NCBI GenBank assembly: GCA_006503535.1 | Contig: QYRS01000014.1 | Coordinates: forward strand, 868,001-932,000 | DNA: 64,000 bases | Direction of reading: 5' to 3' | Origin: Arthrinium phaeospermum | Lineage: Eukaryota > Ascomycota > Sordariomycetes > Amphisphaeriales > Apiosporaceae | Part shown: one piece after another, positions 31,231 through 43,600 of the stretch | Position numbering within the stretch: position 1 is the stretch's first letter | Layout: every line of letters begins with the position of its first letter | Position numbers and translations under genes: made by a program | The notes under the pieces: generated by a model | Seen by the model: only the letters and a program-made list of their open reading frames with translations | Told to the model about the DNA's origin: nothing | Databases searched by the model: none

Positions 31231-32803
31231 TTAAGTGAACGGGGGATATTTTCGATATATAGGATAATCAATGTGGACGGGCTGGAAGCTCTGCGTAGGG
31301 TCCAAGTCTCGGCGACTTGTGAGCTTTTTGCGGACCAATGAGGATCGCGGTCCGGCCGTGTCTCGGTGAGGACGGTATGCGCCTGTGGAAGAACGATAAA
31401 GTTAGCGGCTGGGCTTTGGCAGAGGGGGAAAGCAAAAGGCAAGGCAGAGGAAAACTCACGTATGACCAGGTACTGGTGGGTGTCACCTGGGTTGACAGCC
31501 AGGAACGCCGCGGGTGTGTCCAGTGACACAATCTCGCCCTTGAAGTAGAGATTGTCTGGCTCCTCAGAATACGCCTCGGGTGCCTCGCCAAAGAAGATGA
31601 AGACATCCTTGCCCAGCTTCAGCTGGTTGGTGTACAGCAACACTGGAGCCGCTGCAGACATGCGGATGAAGAAGTGGTACGCGTCCATTGGGTCACGTCC
31701 CTCGGGACCTGCTTCAACAATCCAAGCCTGGTGGTCTACGTCGCGAAAGTAGACGGCATCGACGAAGTACCAAGCAGAATCGCCCACATGTGCCGTGACG
31801 GTAACGCCAGCGAGCTTTGGGGCTCGCCGGTATTCCTGGAGAGGAATGTGGTCGCGCGTCGTTCGGTCACCACCCAGGTTGATCGATGGATCTTGTGGGT
31901 CATTCAGGTTCCCAGGGACCATGATACGACCGAAGGCGGCTGGGTTGAATACCAAACTGGAGTTCGAATGTTAGCGACATACAATGGAGAAAGTGCAAGA
32001 AGAAAAGGCAAGAAGAGGAAATGACAACAGAAAAGAGGCAAAGCTTACTCGTCCATGTTGGGGCGGAACTCATCTTGGATGGGTTGGAAGCGCTCGGGCA
32101 GGGTCGACCTCCGCAGCAAGGCGCAGCACACGACGCAGATGGCCCATGTGACGACGATCGACCAGGAGGTTGATAGTGGGGCGTCTCGAATCGCGGGCAC
32201 AACAAGATCTGACTTGGGACAGTTGCGCAACATCGGCCAACGAAAGGTGATGGGATTGTGGTCGACACGGTTCAGGATCTCGTCTCGCAGTGGACATATG
32301 GACGTCCTGCACCGGCTTCCTCGAGAGAGGGAGGCAACTTGACCTCGTCCCAGGCGAGGACTTGGAAGAAGGGCGCCTCCCAAGTCACATTGACAATTGC
32401 GGTGGTGGATGGGTTATTGTCGGTTCTGGAACCGCAATATTTGTAGGGCAGGCCATCGTCGTGGACCTCGAACTCAAGACGCAACACAAGATCGTTGGTC
32501 TGGTCCAGGCGGCGAGGCACAGTGTTCTGCAGCAGTAGAAGTCAGCTATGCACCGATGTGGAAGGCGGGGATGAATAAACTTACGTTGACTCGCAGGGAG
32601 ACCCTGACGCCATTGTTCAGGGCAGTTCCGAGAAACTCGAACTCTTCTCCGGGATACTGTACTCGAATGAAGAGATCTTGCACCTTGTGGGAGGTGAAGT
32701 CTTCAACTGGAGGGCGACGGTGCATGGCCGCGACGGCAGCATCCCGATCCCAATCGTGGGTCATTGCCTGGCCAGGCACGAAGGAGGGGTGGTTTCCTGC
32801 CAT
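31231..32803 (-). pseudogene. Helicase-family N-terminal region, truncated before the motor (copy S1)
   Basis: Starts at ATG 32803 (MAGNHPSFVPGQAMTHDW). Exons 32585-32803, 32049-32526, 31460-31956 and 31231-31382; introns of 58, 92 and 77 bp have good splice sites. Exon 2 changes frame about three times (near 32290, 32190 and 32090) compared with copy S5 (PITKNW.../PITFRW). Exon 3 is intact: NLGGDRTTRDHIPL, YFVDAVYFRDVDHQAW, LLYTNQLKLGKDVFIFFGEA, YFKGEIVSLDTPAAF. Exon 4 gives AYRPHRDTAGP, then diverges and stops at 31231, before any ATPase motif. Introns after NMD|D (phase 2) and LVI|R (phase 1) are at the same places as in the other copies, so this is DNA-level duplication, not retroposition. 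Function unknown. Confidence 0.6.
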
Positions 32804-34238
32804 GGTACCTTGGTCTGTTGATCCGATAGGAGACCATCTTGATGTTGATCTCTCAGTTTGAAGAGGTGCAGAGCTTGTTGCAAAAGGTTTGCAAGCTTGA
32901 ATGAATTTTCCGATAAAATGAAAAGATGAAATGGTTGAGGAAGCAGGGTGTGCTGTGGCATTTTTTATATAGCTTGAAAAATGAATTGTGGGTGGGCACA
33001 CAATAGGTGACAATAAGAAGGAATGCATCAATTGCAGCCCTAAAAAACTCTTGACGTACAGCCGGTTCAGCACCTTTTGATATCTACATGTAGTGCTGTT
33101 ATGGGGTGTGTTGGAGGTGAGGTGGTGGTACTGTGAAGTTTTGTAGTGCTGTAAGTTGAATTATTTATGCCTGGGCCAGCTCAACTAGTGCCTCTCCACT
33201 CTGTGTACTTGCTTACTATGTTTGATGGCGAGACACTTACCGGTGCATCTCAGTCAGGTATGCTTGCTAGCTACCTAGTAATATGGTACTGTTATCCACG
33301 ATCACTACGGTACTTTGGTCTCAGTGAGTCAACAGCTCACCAAATAGCTACTGCTAGCCGTTGGTTTTGATGTCTCTCGGCGGGGTGTTTCCAGTCATAA
33401 TAGCTGTTTAACGATTAGACGTATTTCGCGGACTCACCTGGCCGTCACCGGTCTGATGTACGCAGCTCAGGAATGGCATCTTAGCTGTACTCCCAACCGT
33501 TTCTACTCAATGCAATTTGCAGACAGTTGGTGCCCGCCTATTGTTCCTTTCAGCCCCAAAACCGCTCTGGTGAACTGTACGTGAAGCGCAAGTAAAAAGA
33601 GCAGCTGGCAACCTTCCAGGCATCGATTGCTTTCTGCCAGCACAATTGCCGATTGTTGGGCATGTTGGCACTGCAGGTTCTGTTTCGTGGAAACGTAGAA
33701 ATAGGCCTCTTCTCCCCCCATCCTCCATTCCCAAAACACGTCTCCCCCTCCATCCTCCCATCATCCTCCTTCTCCCCCACGATCTCGCTTGTGATCGCAC
33801 TACAACTTCCCTTCTCCCTCCCTCGCCTGCTGGGTGCATGACAGCATATCCAGCAGATCATCTCGAAGATTGACAACTATCTGCAGCATATGGGTAAGCA
33901 GTCTCTCATTTCTCCCAACTGGTCACTATGAAAATGTGTTTCTGTCTTGCCAGAAGCTCCAAAGTCAACTTGACTGCAGAATGCCCTCCACACATATTTC
34001 CGCGCCTTTTCTCGAGCTTTCCACATCTTTCTAACGCGCCCAAGCCAATGAACAGAATCTCGGCGCTGCCCTTCTTTCTGCCTATCCGTCTTATATAAAA
34101 ATACATCAATGTCGTATCTTTTTCTGAAGAAGTTCAGGTAGGTTCTTTTTCCTTCTGCCTACGGTTCTCTACTTCTATCACTATTCACTTTCTTTTCAAC
34201 CTAGTTCTAAACCACTCATCATTTGATCAGGTTTCATC
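32804..34238. other. Divergent leader region between copy S1 and the DomN gene
   Basis: No gene. It contains promoters for both flanking genes. The part 33640-34238 is C/T-rich on the plus strand with CCCCATCCTCCATTCCC-type runs, ending in ttttcaacctag and tttgatcag acceptor-like signals just before the ATG at 34239. The same style of leader occurs at 51151-51566 and 52671-53050. Confidence 0.4.
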
Positions 34239-35461
34239 ATGCCGACTCTCGCGCAGCAACAAAAGTTCATTGAACTTATGTTTGGAGACGGCCACGATCC
34301 GCCTCTGACGCGAGTCGAATGGGCTCAACTGTTCATTGAGCATTCCCCCGGCGACTTCGCCGTCGGTATTCTGCAGGAAGTAGTTAACCGTCGCGACGCG
34401 GGAAACGATCCTGTCGGTGGAGATAATGTAAGTATCGATTCCATCTGTCTGGTCAAGGAAGGAGCGTAGCTAATCATGGTGATATGCAGCGACAGAGCAA
34501 CAGTCGCAGCCGAAGTCCCAGGACCGCGTCGCCTGACCATGGTGATAATCGCTCGGCCTCCGGCCCGGCAAGCCCGGGCGCGAGAGCAAGCCCAGGATGC
34601 CCGGCGAGGCGACATCATGGAGATTAGCGACAACGAGGACGACCACATTCCTCAGAATCCCGTCCCCCCCGTTCCACAGGTTCCTGTCCTCCCCCGTTCC
34701 CGAGAACACAAACCCCCCGCCAGAAGAGCCTATCCCTGTGCCGCAACTTGCATTGGAGTCCGATGCGAGTGCTCTGACAAACGCACAGCGGCTCCCGCAA
34801 TTCGAGGAGACGGAGGCGCATGAGAGACATGTACAGAACGTTAGAGAGTATCTAACGATACGAGGCCTGCCCAACAACGGCGAGCTGCGTTCAGACGACC
34901 TGACTACGGTGTTGCAGCACCACCTGCCCATTCATTCCCTAAGTCTGAAGAACTGTGCAAGAATCTTGAAGGCACACACAAAAGGCAATGTCGACCGAGC
35001 CGCAGGCACCCGCAATCATACCAAGGCGCTGCGTGCCGGACTGAAGAGCTCGCTCCCTCTCCTCGACCCACTGTATATCATGAGTCGGGCATACCTATCG
35101 GTTGATAATGCCCCTGCAGCGGCTGCTCCTCCCGCCGATCCCTCGGCCGAGCACCGCTTGGTCATACAGTACAACGCGATCATGCACGTCTCTGACAATA
35201 CGCGATTCATGTACATCATCAAGCGCCTGTACCTGGCCGTCAAGGTGTTCGAGCGTATTCGGGAGCTGATTGCCTTGGATTATGTCACCCACCCCGACCC
35301 CATTCCCGGTTCCGGCCAGCAGGATCAGAAGCGGAAAAGTGCCGCGATCCTCGTTCACCCTCTTGGATACCGGCGGCAATCAGCACCAGAAGTGGAAGGA
35401 CAGCACCTTTTTCCAGCAATGGCCTCGAAACGTTCCGAAGATGAACATGAATCCTGAAAAG
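34239..35461 (+). pseudogene. 'DomN' gene, first copy, with homopolymer frame breaks
   Basis: Exon 1 (34239-34427) encodes MPTLAQQQKFIELMFGDGHD...EVVNRRDAGNDPVGGDN; the intron follows at 34428. The next exon has an acidic stretch, DIMEISDNEDDHIPQNP, then needs a one-base shift at CCCCC (about 34692) to go on as EETEAHERHVQNVREYL and the DomN core: SLKNCARILKAHTKGN, GTRNHTKALRAGLKSSLPLL, DPLYIMSRAYLSVDN, FMYIIKRLYLAVKVFERIREL. A second shift at AAAA (about 35336) leads to LLDTGGNQHQKWKDSTFFQQW. With both repaired it would be one gene. DomN is mostly helical; I do not recognise it. Both shifts are in homopolymers, so the gene may be intact in reality. Confidence 0.5.
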
Positions 35462-35529
35462 GTATTTGCAGCACTCAATACAGTCTTGAAGCCTTTTAAG
35501 TCACCCCAAGCTAACATCTCCTCGAGTAG

Positions 35530-37351
35530 TTCCATCATGAGAGCGTAACGCCCTTAAACCCGAGCCGACACCAGTCAAGCCATACACTCGGCTCTACTGA
35601 GGAGCCTCCGGACGTTCTGGAAGTCATCGTGATCAAGGACACGCCAGAGGGATCGGTTCATAGCGGTAGAGACGCTCGGGACCAGCCTGATGAGGACGTC
35701 ATGGACGACCTGGTCCTTGGCCGGGCCCCTTCTCATGACGATGGCCACCCCGCCAACCATCGCCGACGGGCCGTCGGAGGCCGTCAGTTCGCTCGCAACA
35801 TCGATGGTACCGAGGTGCCGATACCTGAAGAGTCAGAAGACGGCACACAGAGCGTTGGCCCTCACCAGGATCCCTTCTGGGGTACGCGCCATGGGGCCAA
35901 TCACGGGGCCGCCATCAATCTGTTCCTTGAACTGCATCGTCCCGAACCAAGAAACCTGTATCGGCAACACTTAATGCCGTATGGCCTCAGTTTGCGCAAT
36001 CTGGGACACATCCTCCTGAAGAACGAGCTTGAGGACCTGGACGACTGGACCATCAAACGGAACCACGAAAAGCCGGTCCGGTAGGGTCTGAAGGATGCTC
36101 CAGCTCTTGGACCCTGGATACATTGTAGTTCGCATCTCATACTGGATCGCGAACACACCCGTCCCGGTGCAGCCGGCCAAGGTTCCCTCTGTTGAGCAGA
36201 CCCTCGTTGACAGGTACAACGCGACATTCCGGACCAATAGTGTCAGAACAATGATCATGCGTCTGCAAATCTCCGTGGAGATATACGAGCAAATGCAGGT
36301 AATTATCGACCAGCACAGGGCAACCAACCCCGGCGGCCCCCCAGGCCGAGGTCCTTTGGAAACCTGCAGGTACGACACGGCTCGAGGCAGCGGCACCCAG
36401 CGTGACAAGTGTTGGAGGCCCACCTTCTCGGCCGGAACGTCAACGATCTTGTCTGTGGCGATGGCATTATCGCAGTTTTTTCTTTCTGGGAGCTAGCTGG
36501 TAGGCGCTATGGGTGGTGGCGACTGCAACCGCATCCTCTTGGACCATCTCATCAATTCCGTTGTGGACATTCTTTCCCTTGGAGAGTCACACCGTGAATT
36601 CCTTCGCGTCGTGACCAGAGATTTAAGAGACACTTTGCCGGATCTCATGACAAGACAACAGCCTTCCATGGCGGAGCGCACCCGGAAGATCGACCTGGTC
36701 CAGCACGGCCTACAGAGACACGCCGCCCAGTTCTTGGATATTCACCGCCGACGCTTCCAACTGCCGCAGCGAACGCCCACGGATTTTGCCTTGATCAGGA
36801 ACCAGCCTTGGAATGCTTATGCCATGTGCCTCGTCCCTTTCAACTGTGTGATTGAACTCGAGAACAGACAGCAGGTTTGGGTCAACGCCTCGGTCCTGAA
36901 CAGCCTGCGCCCCGGCGCGTACCTCTCGGCCGATACCATCGTTGCCCTCATGATCCGCCTCGGCGGCCACGAGAATCGGTTTCTGCTGCCTAGTGTCGTC
37001 GATCATGATGACATTGGTGCTTACCTTATGAGCTGCCACAACTTTGTCCTACCATATCCCCTGGAGGACGAAACCACGCTGGAGGGCGAGTTCCTTTGGG
37101 TCCTTACCACGATCGAGCGCATGCAGGATCCCGTTCGGTACCGGGTACGTTTGTACGATGCCATCGCCCACGGTAGCAACGTCAGACAAGCCAACCGTGC
37201 CAGGGAGGCGCGCAAGCGCCAGGTCATGGAGCGGTTCCAGGAGTGGTTCCCCGAGAATCTCGATTTTGATTCTCCTTCCTATGGTCCTTCGACCATTCTG
37301 GATTGCAACCGCCGTTTAGAAGTGGTGAACCTAGGTATCAAGAAACTCTGA
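35530..37351 (+). pseudogene. DomN-DomM-C48-like gene, second copy
   Basis: Follows the first DomN after an intron-like gap and lacks its own ATG. A second DomN (YGLSLRNLGHILLKNELED, KRNHEKPVR) is interrupted by TAG at 36082-36084 and a shift, then goes on LLDPGYIVVRISYWIANTP. From 36509 one clean frame holds DomM (HAAQFLDIHRRRFQLPQRTP, AYAMCLVPFNCVIELENRQQ) and a C48/Ulp1-like part: YLSADTIVALMIRL, FVLPYPLEDE, EFLWVLTTIE, RVRLYDAIAHGS, ILDCNRRLEVVNLG. Compared with Ulp1 (H-W-x-L, Y-D-S, D-C-G) the Asp and Cys positions seem present but the His is Leu (FLWVL), so peptidase activity is unlikely for this copy. It ends abruptly at IKKL, at a shared junction segment. Confidence 0.5.
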
Positions 37352-37452
37352 AGATTGCATTCCTTCTTCCGAAACCGAATCAAGTTCAGTTTCTATTCCT
37401 CGAGGTTAAGATTTCGTTTTGGAACGGTTTTCATTACGACACCGTCCGCGCT
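37338..37452 (+). repeat. Junction segment, copy A (115 nt)
   Basis: Starts TCAAGAAACTC and ends CCGTCCGCGCT. It aligns without gaps to 53873-53987 (89 of 115 identical, counted by hand; most differences are transitions). In one frame both encode QET(L/P)KIAF(L/F)LP, a short gap, then FLFL...ISFW...DTVRA. Here it joins the end of the C48-like frame to a DomN fragment. Confidence 0.7.
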
Positions 37453-38158
37453 AAGGGCCCCAGTGTGAGGAATTGTGCACGAATCCTTAAGGGATATACC
37501 AGGGACAACGCTGATGTGGCGAGCGGCCTTCGCAACCACACCCGGCAACTTCGCCGTGGTATCAAACTATCTTTGCCCTTATTCGATCCAGTCTACATCA
37601 TCAGTCGAGCCGCCTTGGCCATCTCCACGGGGAGGGGGGATGGGAGCCAGCATGAAAAGTGGAAGCTTGTCAGAGGGATAGGCGAGGCTCTCAAGGAGCT
37701 CGTCGACGAGTATGGCTTCGGAACCCTCGCTATCTTCCCTTTCTATGAGATGCATGGCGCCATAGGGGGTGGCGACTTCGTCAGATGCTTCAGCAAGAAG
37801 ATCACCTGTTCCATTCGGGACATTATCTCCATGGCAACCCTTTTTCACAGTAATGAGCAGAGATGTCGGCCAACATTTGGTGAAGATGTTCACCAGCGAC
37901 GACATGACGCAGCAGCAGAAGGACGAGCATATTGCCAACATGCGCGTGGTCTTGCGGACTCAGGCTCAGAAGTTCCTCGCCCCGCCAGGGCGGGAAGTAA
38001 GCATTCCCCGCCGCACCCTAGCAGAGATTAAAGATATCACTTCCAACAGCTTCCTAGCCCATCGCCTGTGTCTGCCTCTTGGGTTCCTCGCCCCCTTCAG
38101 CGGCGGCTGCGAGCAGCGAGTCGAGTTTGCCTGCGATAGTTCGCTGTCCCTGTTGTGA
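37453..38158 (+). pseudogene. DomN-DomM fragment, third copy
   Basis: Runs on from the junction segment: GPSVRNCARILKGYTRDN, SGLRNHTRQLRRGIKLSL, PLFDPVYIISRAALAI, then GSQHEKWKLVRGIGEAL, LAIFPFYEMHGAIGGGDF and, after a frame shift near 37800-37850, DomM: VGQHLVKMFTSDDMTQQQK, RTQAQKFLAPPGREVSIP, HRLCLPLGFLAPF. It stops at 38158, before the C48-like part. DomM aligns well with 49632-50132 (LVNMFTDPEMTQMRK, YRMCLPLSFVASF). So DomN, the HxKW linker and DomM have the same order in two copies. Confidence 0.5.
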
Positions 38159-38169
38159 GCGACGCCCAG

Positions 38170-38636
38170 ATGGACGAGGAGTTTGAGCGTAAGTCAATTG
38201 CAATGATCCCCAGCTGCGCCTACAGTACCTTACTGACCTGCCTGCAGTTGCCCACCAGCGCGTTGGCATGCGTTACGACCCACGCAACCCTCGCGCTCGC
38301 CCTCCCCCCAACGTCCAGCGCCAGAACCGACCTCGCGTTCGACCCCAGCTTGCGGAGGTCGCTGATCTTGACGCGGTTGTATGTATCTCCTCCCAAGCCC
38401 CCGCCCTCCTCCATTCCAATCAACAAGAGACTGACTTTAAATGGCAGCACAACCGCCTCATGGCCGCCGAGCGCGTCGTCGAGGAGCTTGGCAAGCGCGT
38501 TGCCGTCTTGGAGGAGCGCGTCGACGACATGCAAAAGCGCGAGAGCATCTTCCAGATCGCCATGCGTGGCATCTTCGGCGGCGTCCAGATGTTCGGCAAC
38601 GGCATCGCCATTCTGTTCCGGTACTACCTGGAGTAA
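38170..38636 (+). CDS. Small coiled-coil protein with hydrophobic C-terminal helix, 112 aa
   Basis: Three exons: 38170-38188, 38248-38378 and 38448-38636; introns of 59 and 69 bp have gtaagt/gtatgt donors and cag acceptors, and the total is a multiple of three. The N-terminal half is basic and Pro/Arg-rich (YDPRNPRARPPPNVQRQNRP). The C-terminal half is a clear coiled coil (AERVVEELGKRVAVLEERVDD) followed by a hydrophobic, possibly membrane-seeking helix (MRGIFGGVQMFGNGIAILFRYY). Similar coiled coil-plus-helix ends occur at 52283-52534 and 55588-55776, each time next to a helicase module. It is one of few undamaged frames in this region. Function unknown. Confidence 0.5.
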
Positions 38637-38692
38637 CAACATCACTATATTTCTGGAAGAATATGTTTGAGAAGCAAGTAGGCAAAGACCTT

Positions 38693-40615
38693 TATGGCAA
38701 TGGCCAAATGACGACCCGACCGACCCGGGGCGCTCGCCTTGCGACGCTTACAAATTCTCCGTCAAGGTCAACCCGCACACCAGTGTTGCCTTGTTCAGTA
38801 AAAAGCTTAAGGCAGGCCGCGACGTGAAGATCTTCTTCGCGACCAAGCCAAGCGAGGGTCCAGACTTCAAGTACTTTTCTGGCGAGATCTCGTCGGTCAA
38901 TGTACCCATCATGTTTCGTGACGAGAAGGAGGCCTACCAGTTCAATTGGCTACTGATCAGTAAGTTCTTTCCCACCTCTCCCATCTACCGTCGTTTCTCA
39001 CTAACGTTACCTTCTCAGAAATGTTCCGTCCCAATCCAGAATCAGGTCGCCCGCGCAAGGAGATGGCCACATACGGCATCCCTTCCAACAGCACTTTGGA
39101 CAATGCATCCAACTACATTCCCGTATACGTTGATCTCGGTGACATAGTTCACCGCGCTCCGGTACCATCTGGGTCTCGCTGGCGTCCAGGTGCCCGACGG
39201 CAACCACCCTGTGGAAGTTGAACATGAGAAGCAGCAGAAGGAGTCGCACCCGCACGAGCTGACCACTGCCGACCCGTTCTGGAAGCACCCATCCAAGGAA
39301 CACATCTGCAACGAGCAAGACAGAGAGCTCGGGGTGCGGTCATGACTGGTCACAGCCTGCCAAAAGAATGATGTGTCACACGCGATTGGACGAAGGGCAC
39401 TCCCCACGCCGACGTCGACATTTTTGCTGACGCCAAAATGTCCGCCACCGACACCATTACAGGTCTAATGCGCAGGGTTTGGCGCGGGATCCTGGCCATC
39501 CAAGGCCCGCGGGGCAAGTCTGTGTTCACCGCCAACGTTGTCGTTCGTCGTGCTTCGGCCGGCGTCCGCACAGTGGTCACAGCCCACAGCAACGGTGCTT
39601 GCGTTGCCATCAGCGGCAAGATCCAGGACCGCATCTCCAAGCTCCGTAGCGGAGTGAAGGTGCCGATTTCGGTACTCTTCCAACATGCCACCACCCGGCC
39701 ACACGAGATGGCGGCGCACATCAAGCGCCGGGCTGCTGATGGCAATCGACCTCTGGACTAGGAGTTCAGTACCGACTCTGCGAAAGCAGCCAACTGGGAG
39801 TTTCGTGGCAGCGCCGCATACTGGGTTCGTTTGATGCTCGGCTATGTCCCAATCAAGGACGAGGACGGACAAAACCTGCAAGTCATCGAGCGGCTGCAGG
39901 AAGATGACTACCTGATGCGGGAGGTCAACGACACGCGCGAGATTCTGTCGAAGCCAAAGTGGCAGAGAAGACACAGAGACTGTCAAGGCTTGCTTGAACA
40001 GTTAAGAACCCTATCAGATATGATCGTCCACCGCGCTGACATTCTCATCGTCACCAAGAACAGCGCCCGCGATGACACCGTGGCGCTCATCGTCAAGACC
40101 TGCCATTTCCTGGTGATTGACGAAGCTTCGCAAGCGCCATGTTTAAGGTATGGTGCGGACAGGAGCTGATACTCGTCGGCGACTCTCGACAGCTCGGTCC
40201 CGTAATGCCCAGCATGAACGAGGTCGGCCAGATCGTACCGGTCAACAAACTGGCCCTCTTCAAGGAACAGTCAATCCTGTTCCATTTCTTGTACGCGCTT
40301 TCGTGGCCTGTCTGCGTGTTGACTACACAGTACCGCATGAAGAACGGCCTCGCCGACTTCATTGTGAAGCGTGCATGGCCCATTCATCAGCGATAAGGTC
40401 ATGAAATTCGACAAGACGTTCTCCCAGAAATGGGGCATGCAATAGAGTCTCAACGGCAAGATCCACCCTTTCTGGGCGACCGCCACGTCTGCCCGACCAA
40501 GCGCGAGGATGGCAAGCAGATGAGCCAGTCTGGACACATTCCCGCCGGCACCGCCTTTCTCGGCGGATGGATCAGCGATATGGAGGAAGCTGGACGTGTG
40601 GGCATCTTCAACTAG
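38693..40615 (+). pseudogene. UPF1-like SF1 helicase copy S3, Walker A damaged, in-frame TAG
   Basis: Begins inside the N-terminal region (DAYKFSVKVNPHTSVALF, KKLKAGRDVKIFFAT, YFSGEISSVNVPIMF) with the family's phase-1 intron at 38960-39018. From 39438: ILAIQGPRGKS (copy S5 has IQGPPGTGKS, so two residues of Walker A are lost), motif Ia VVTAHSNGACVAI, then TAG at 39759-39761 in frame, then EFSTDSAKAANWEF. Motif II is VIDEASQAP, after which one base is missing (GCGCCATG); then GDSRQLGPVMPS (motif III) and LTTQYRMKNGLADF (motif IV). It lacks motifs V-VI. DEASQ, GDxxQLGP and QYRM are the signature of the UPF1-like subfamily. Not functional as it stands. Confidence 0.65.
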
Positions 40616-43600
40616 ATACAGACGGGCAATTGTACTTCAGCGGTGTGAGTGTTATATACCAAGCTTAGAAATATTGCTGCTCTCGAGGGGTTTCCTCTGA
40701 TAATTAATTCTATTCCGTCATCCGCACTGTTGGCTTCTCCCATTGTGACTCCATGATAAACCGTGGTAATTTTTGCCTGCACGGCTGGCAGTATAAAAAT
40801 GAATATGAATAGACTAGGGGCTGTCCGGTCCAAGGCACAATGCCCATCTGAAGCCAATCGACTCACTCTCTTATTCCGCAGTAGCACCAGAGACTTAAAT
40901 GATTTTGGTTTAGAGAATCCTCTGAAAAGATGCAAGCTCGGGGTCCACGCCTTGCTCGTAAGTGGTGTTGTGGCAACTGGAGGGGTCATAGGCTAGAAAG
41001 CAGTAACCCCTGTGAGAGTATTAAGGCAGCTGCCAGCCTGCAGGACCGGGGCGCCAAAAGATAAAAGGAACTACATAGGTGAGCCCAGGCCAGGGGATGA
41101 AGGTTGTATACAGATATTCGGTAGGTTCTTCAAAGTCGTTCATAAGGCCGGGGAGGATTGAGCCTGGGGTTGGGAGACGATATACAAGAGCAAAGTACAT
41201 TCGCCTGCGATGCCAAATCTCACTGTATATCTTCCTGCAATGTTCATGACGGTGTCACGGAAGAAAACCTTGCGGCACCAGAAACGACGAGAAGTACTGC
41301 ATGGAGAACGCTAGATTTGTAAATACCCAAGCACGCTAGCTCAAGCCCGGTACGTTCAAGCTTGACGCTATGGGCCAACAGTTGCCCACGACCGCCGTCT
41401 TCTTGTTGATAAACCCCGGGAGTTCCGCAATCGCGGGTTGTGGTAGAGCGCACAAGGCGACAGCCCAGCCGCCCCCGGATGAGTATTGATTCTGCCGATG
41501 CGTCACGCCCGCCCATTGGCCTCTGGTCGACGAGGAAGCCCTCAGAGTCTAGGAAAACGGCCCGGTGCCGTTTCCGAGTCAAAGCTACTCCTCTGACAAC
41601 CATAGACTACAAGAACTCAACTGCTGGCCCCTATCACCTCTGACCGCGATACATCGCCAGAATAGTAATTTGTCGTCGCTAGGACAGGGGTTCAAGTGGC
41701 TTGCTCGATGCTGTGCTTTGGTGGGCTGCCACAAATGCACCATCCTCTTCATGCTTTCTGGAGGAACGCGCATCACTTGCAATGCATTGTTTAGTAGGAG
41801 ACAGCTTTATCACAGGACGGCGGCCCCATAATGAACATCGTCAGATGCTTGCTCCTTTCCTGCATCAGTACTCATACCCCTTTGTCTCTATGGCATATTC
41901 TCTCCAAAGACTTCGTCGGCTTACAAGCAGGGCTACTGACGCGCGCCATAAACGGGACTCCTGGGGTCCACTTCGTAATAGACAGCATGTCAGTAAGCGA
42001 CGGAACTCTTCTTAAGGAGTTCTACCCGCAAGGCTCCCAATCGCTCCCACTGGGAAGCTTCCAATACCCCCCTTTTCACCTGGCCTGGTCCTCAAGTACG
42101 CGAAGGCTTCGACTTGGGCCAAGGTAGCAGCAAAAGCTACCTTTCTGAGCATGCCAGGAGTGAGTCGTCGCGAAATCGCAAATCCAACCGAGGGCGGGAG
42201 TCGCGGTATCCGGACCTGGCCGCAGTGTGAGTGCCGTTCGCCCCGATAGCATTCCCAGTACATAGAGCCTTGAGAAGCACTGGAAGCTTTGGCTTCAGGG
42301 GGTTATATAGTCGCAAAAGCTTCTGCCTAGAGCAAATACCAGAAAGACAGTGCAATATAGCAATGTTTTCATGCCCAACTAGCATTGCCTCACCATCATT
42401 GAACGCCCGGTCGGTAATCGCGCCCCAAGCCGTAGTACTCACACTGGGGCAAAGTGAAGCCAAGCTCGCAGTACACGAGTACTGGAGACAGTGAATTCGA
42501 TTGAAGCACAGATATATGAGCCTCGGTCTCTGCATTCGGGCTTGCATACAGTCTACGAGCCCTCTAGGCTCCCAAGCCGATTGCACTTGACGAAAGGTGA
42601 GAAGTGCGCGTTCTTCTGGTTCCAAACTTGGGCAGGGACAGTGATAAAGACTGGGAGGTTCCCATAATCCCTTCTTCTCTCATACGGCGGCTCGTTGTTC
42701 AAGAGACGGTCAAGTTTGATTTATGATGGTTCCGGGCAGTTTGATCGCATACGGACAGTCTTATGACTGGAACTCGAAGGAGTTTGCTACATAGCCCTGT
42801 ATCATCAAAGGCCTTGCTACTGTGAAACAGCTTCTGTAAGTAGAAACCCCTGAGCATGACGTGATTTGGAGACGTGTATTGAAACACCATGGTTTCTTGT
42901 TCTTATACCAAGGCACTGTGCCTAGGTGTCTTGCCGGAATGCAGCACATCTATTCACATGAGCAGGAAATCAGGGGCCGCGTCAGGTTCAAAGACGCTGC
43001 CTTCCAGAGTACTGTCACGACAGAATCACGTTACAAAGGGCATAGTAGTTAGTCTCAGCAGGGGTCTGACGTCAACACGAGGATATGACAAGACGGATTG
43101 ACCAGCCGAAGAGGAGCCAAAAGGTTGTCTGTATTGGTACCAGTCTTGGCGCGGCTGGAGTGGCAAACAAGGAGATATCCATCGAGATGTGCTTACCATG
43201 CAACGGCTCATCAATCCCGTCGTTGCGGTGAATCTCGACCTTGATCTCGCCGACCTCAACAACTAAACGAGGAGTCTTGGCGGCCGCTGGCTCGTCCCAT
43301 TGATCTTCTAGTGCTTCTGCTTGGCTTTGGTTGCCTGGAAGGTGTAGCCTCAAACGCCAACATCATCGACACGAACAGTCGCTTTGGTTGATCTGAGGGT
43401 CGGTAGCTGGAGCCAAGATGGTTCTTGGCAGCTGGGTCCATAACAACCAGATACCGATGGGTAACGGTATCCTGATGCTTACGTTTGTTTACTGAGTGCT
43501 CGTATATGAGAAGCTCCTGGTATTCGTATTGGTTCCGAAAGGTGTGGACGAAGAACAGGTAGAAGCCATGGGCTGCCGGGAAGAATGCCATCGATTGCCA

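Noticed and set aside
39700..39761. Intron ending at the conserved TAG of the helicase copies
   Set aside because: Protein similarity between copies continues up to the TAG without a gap, and no good GT donor is shared upstream.
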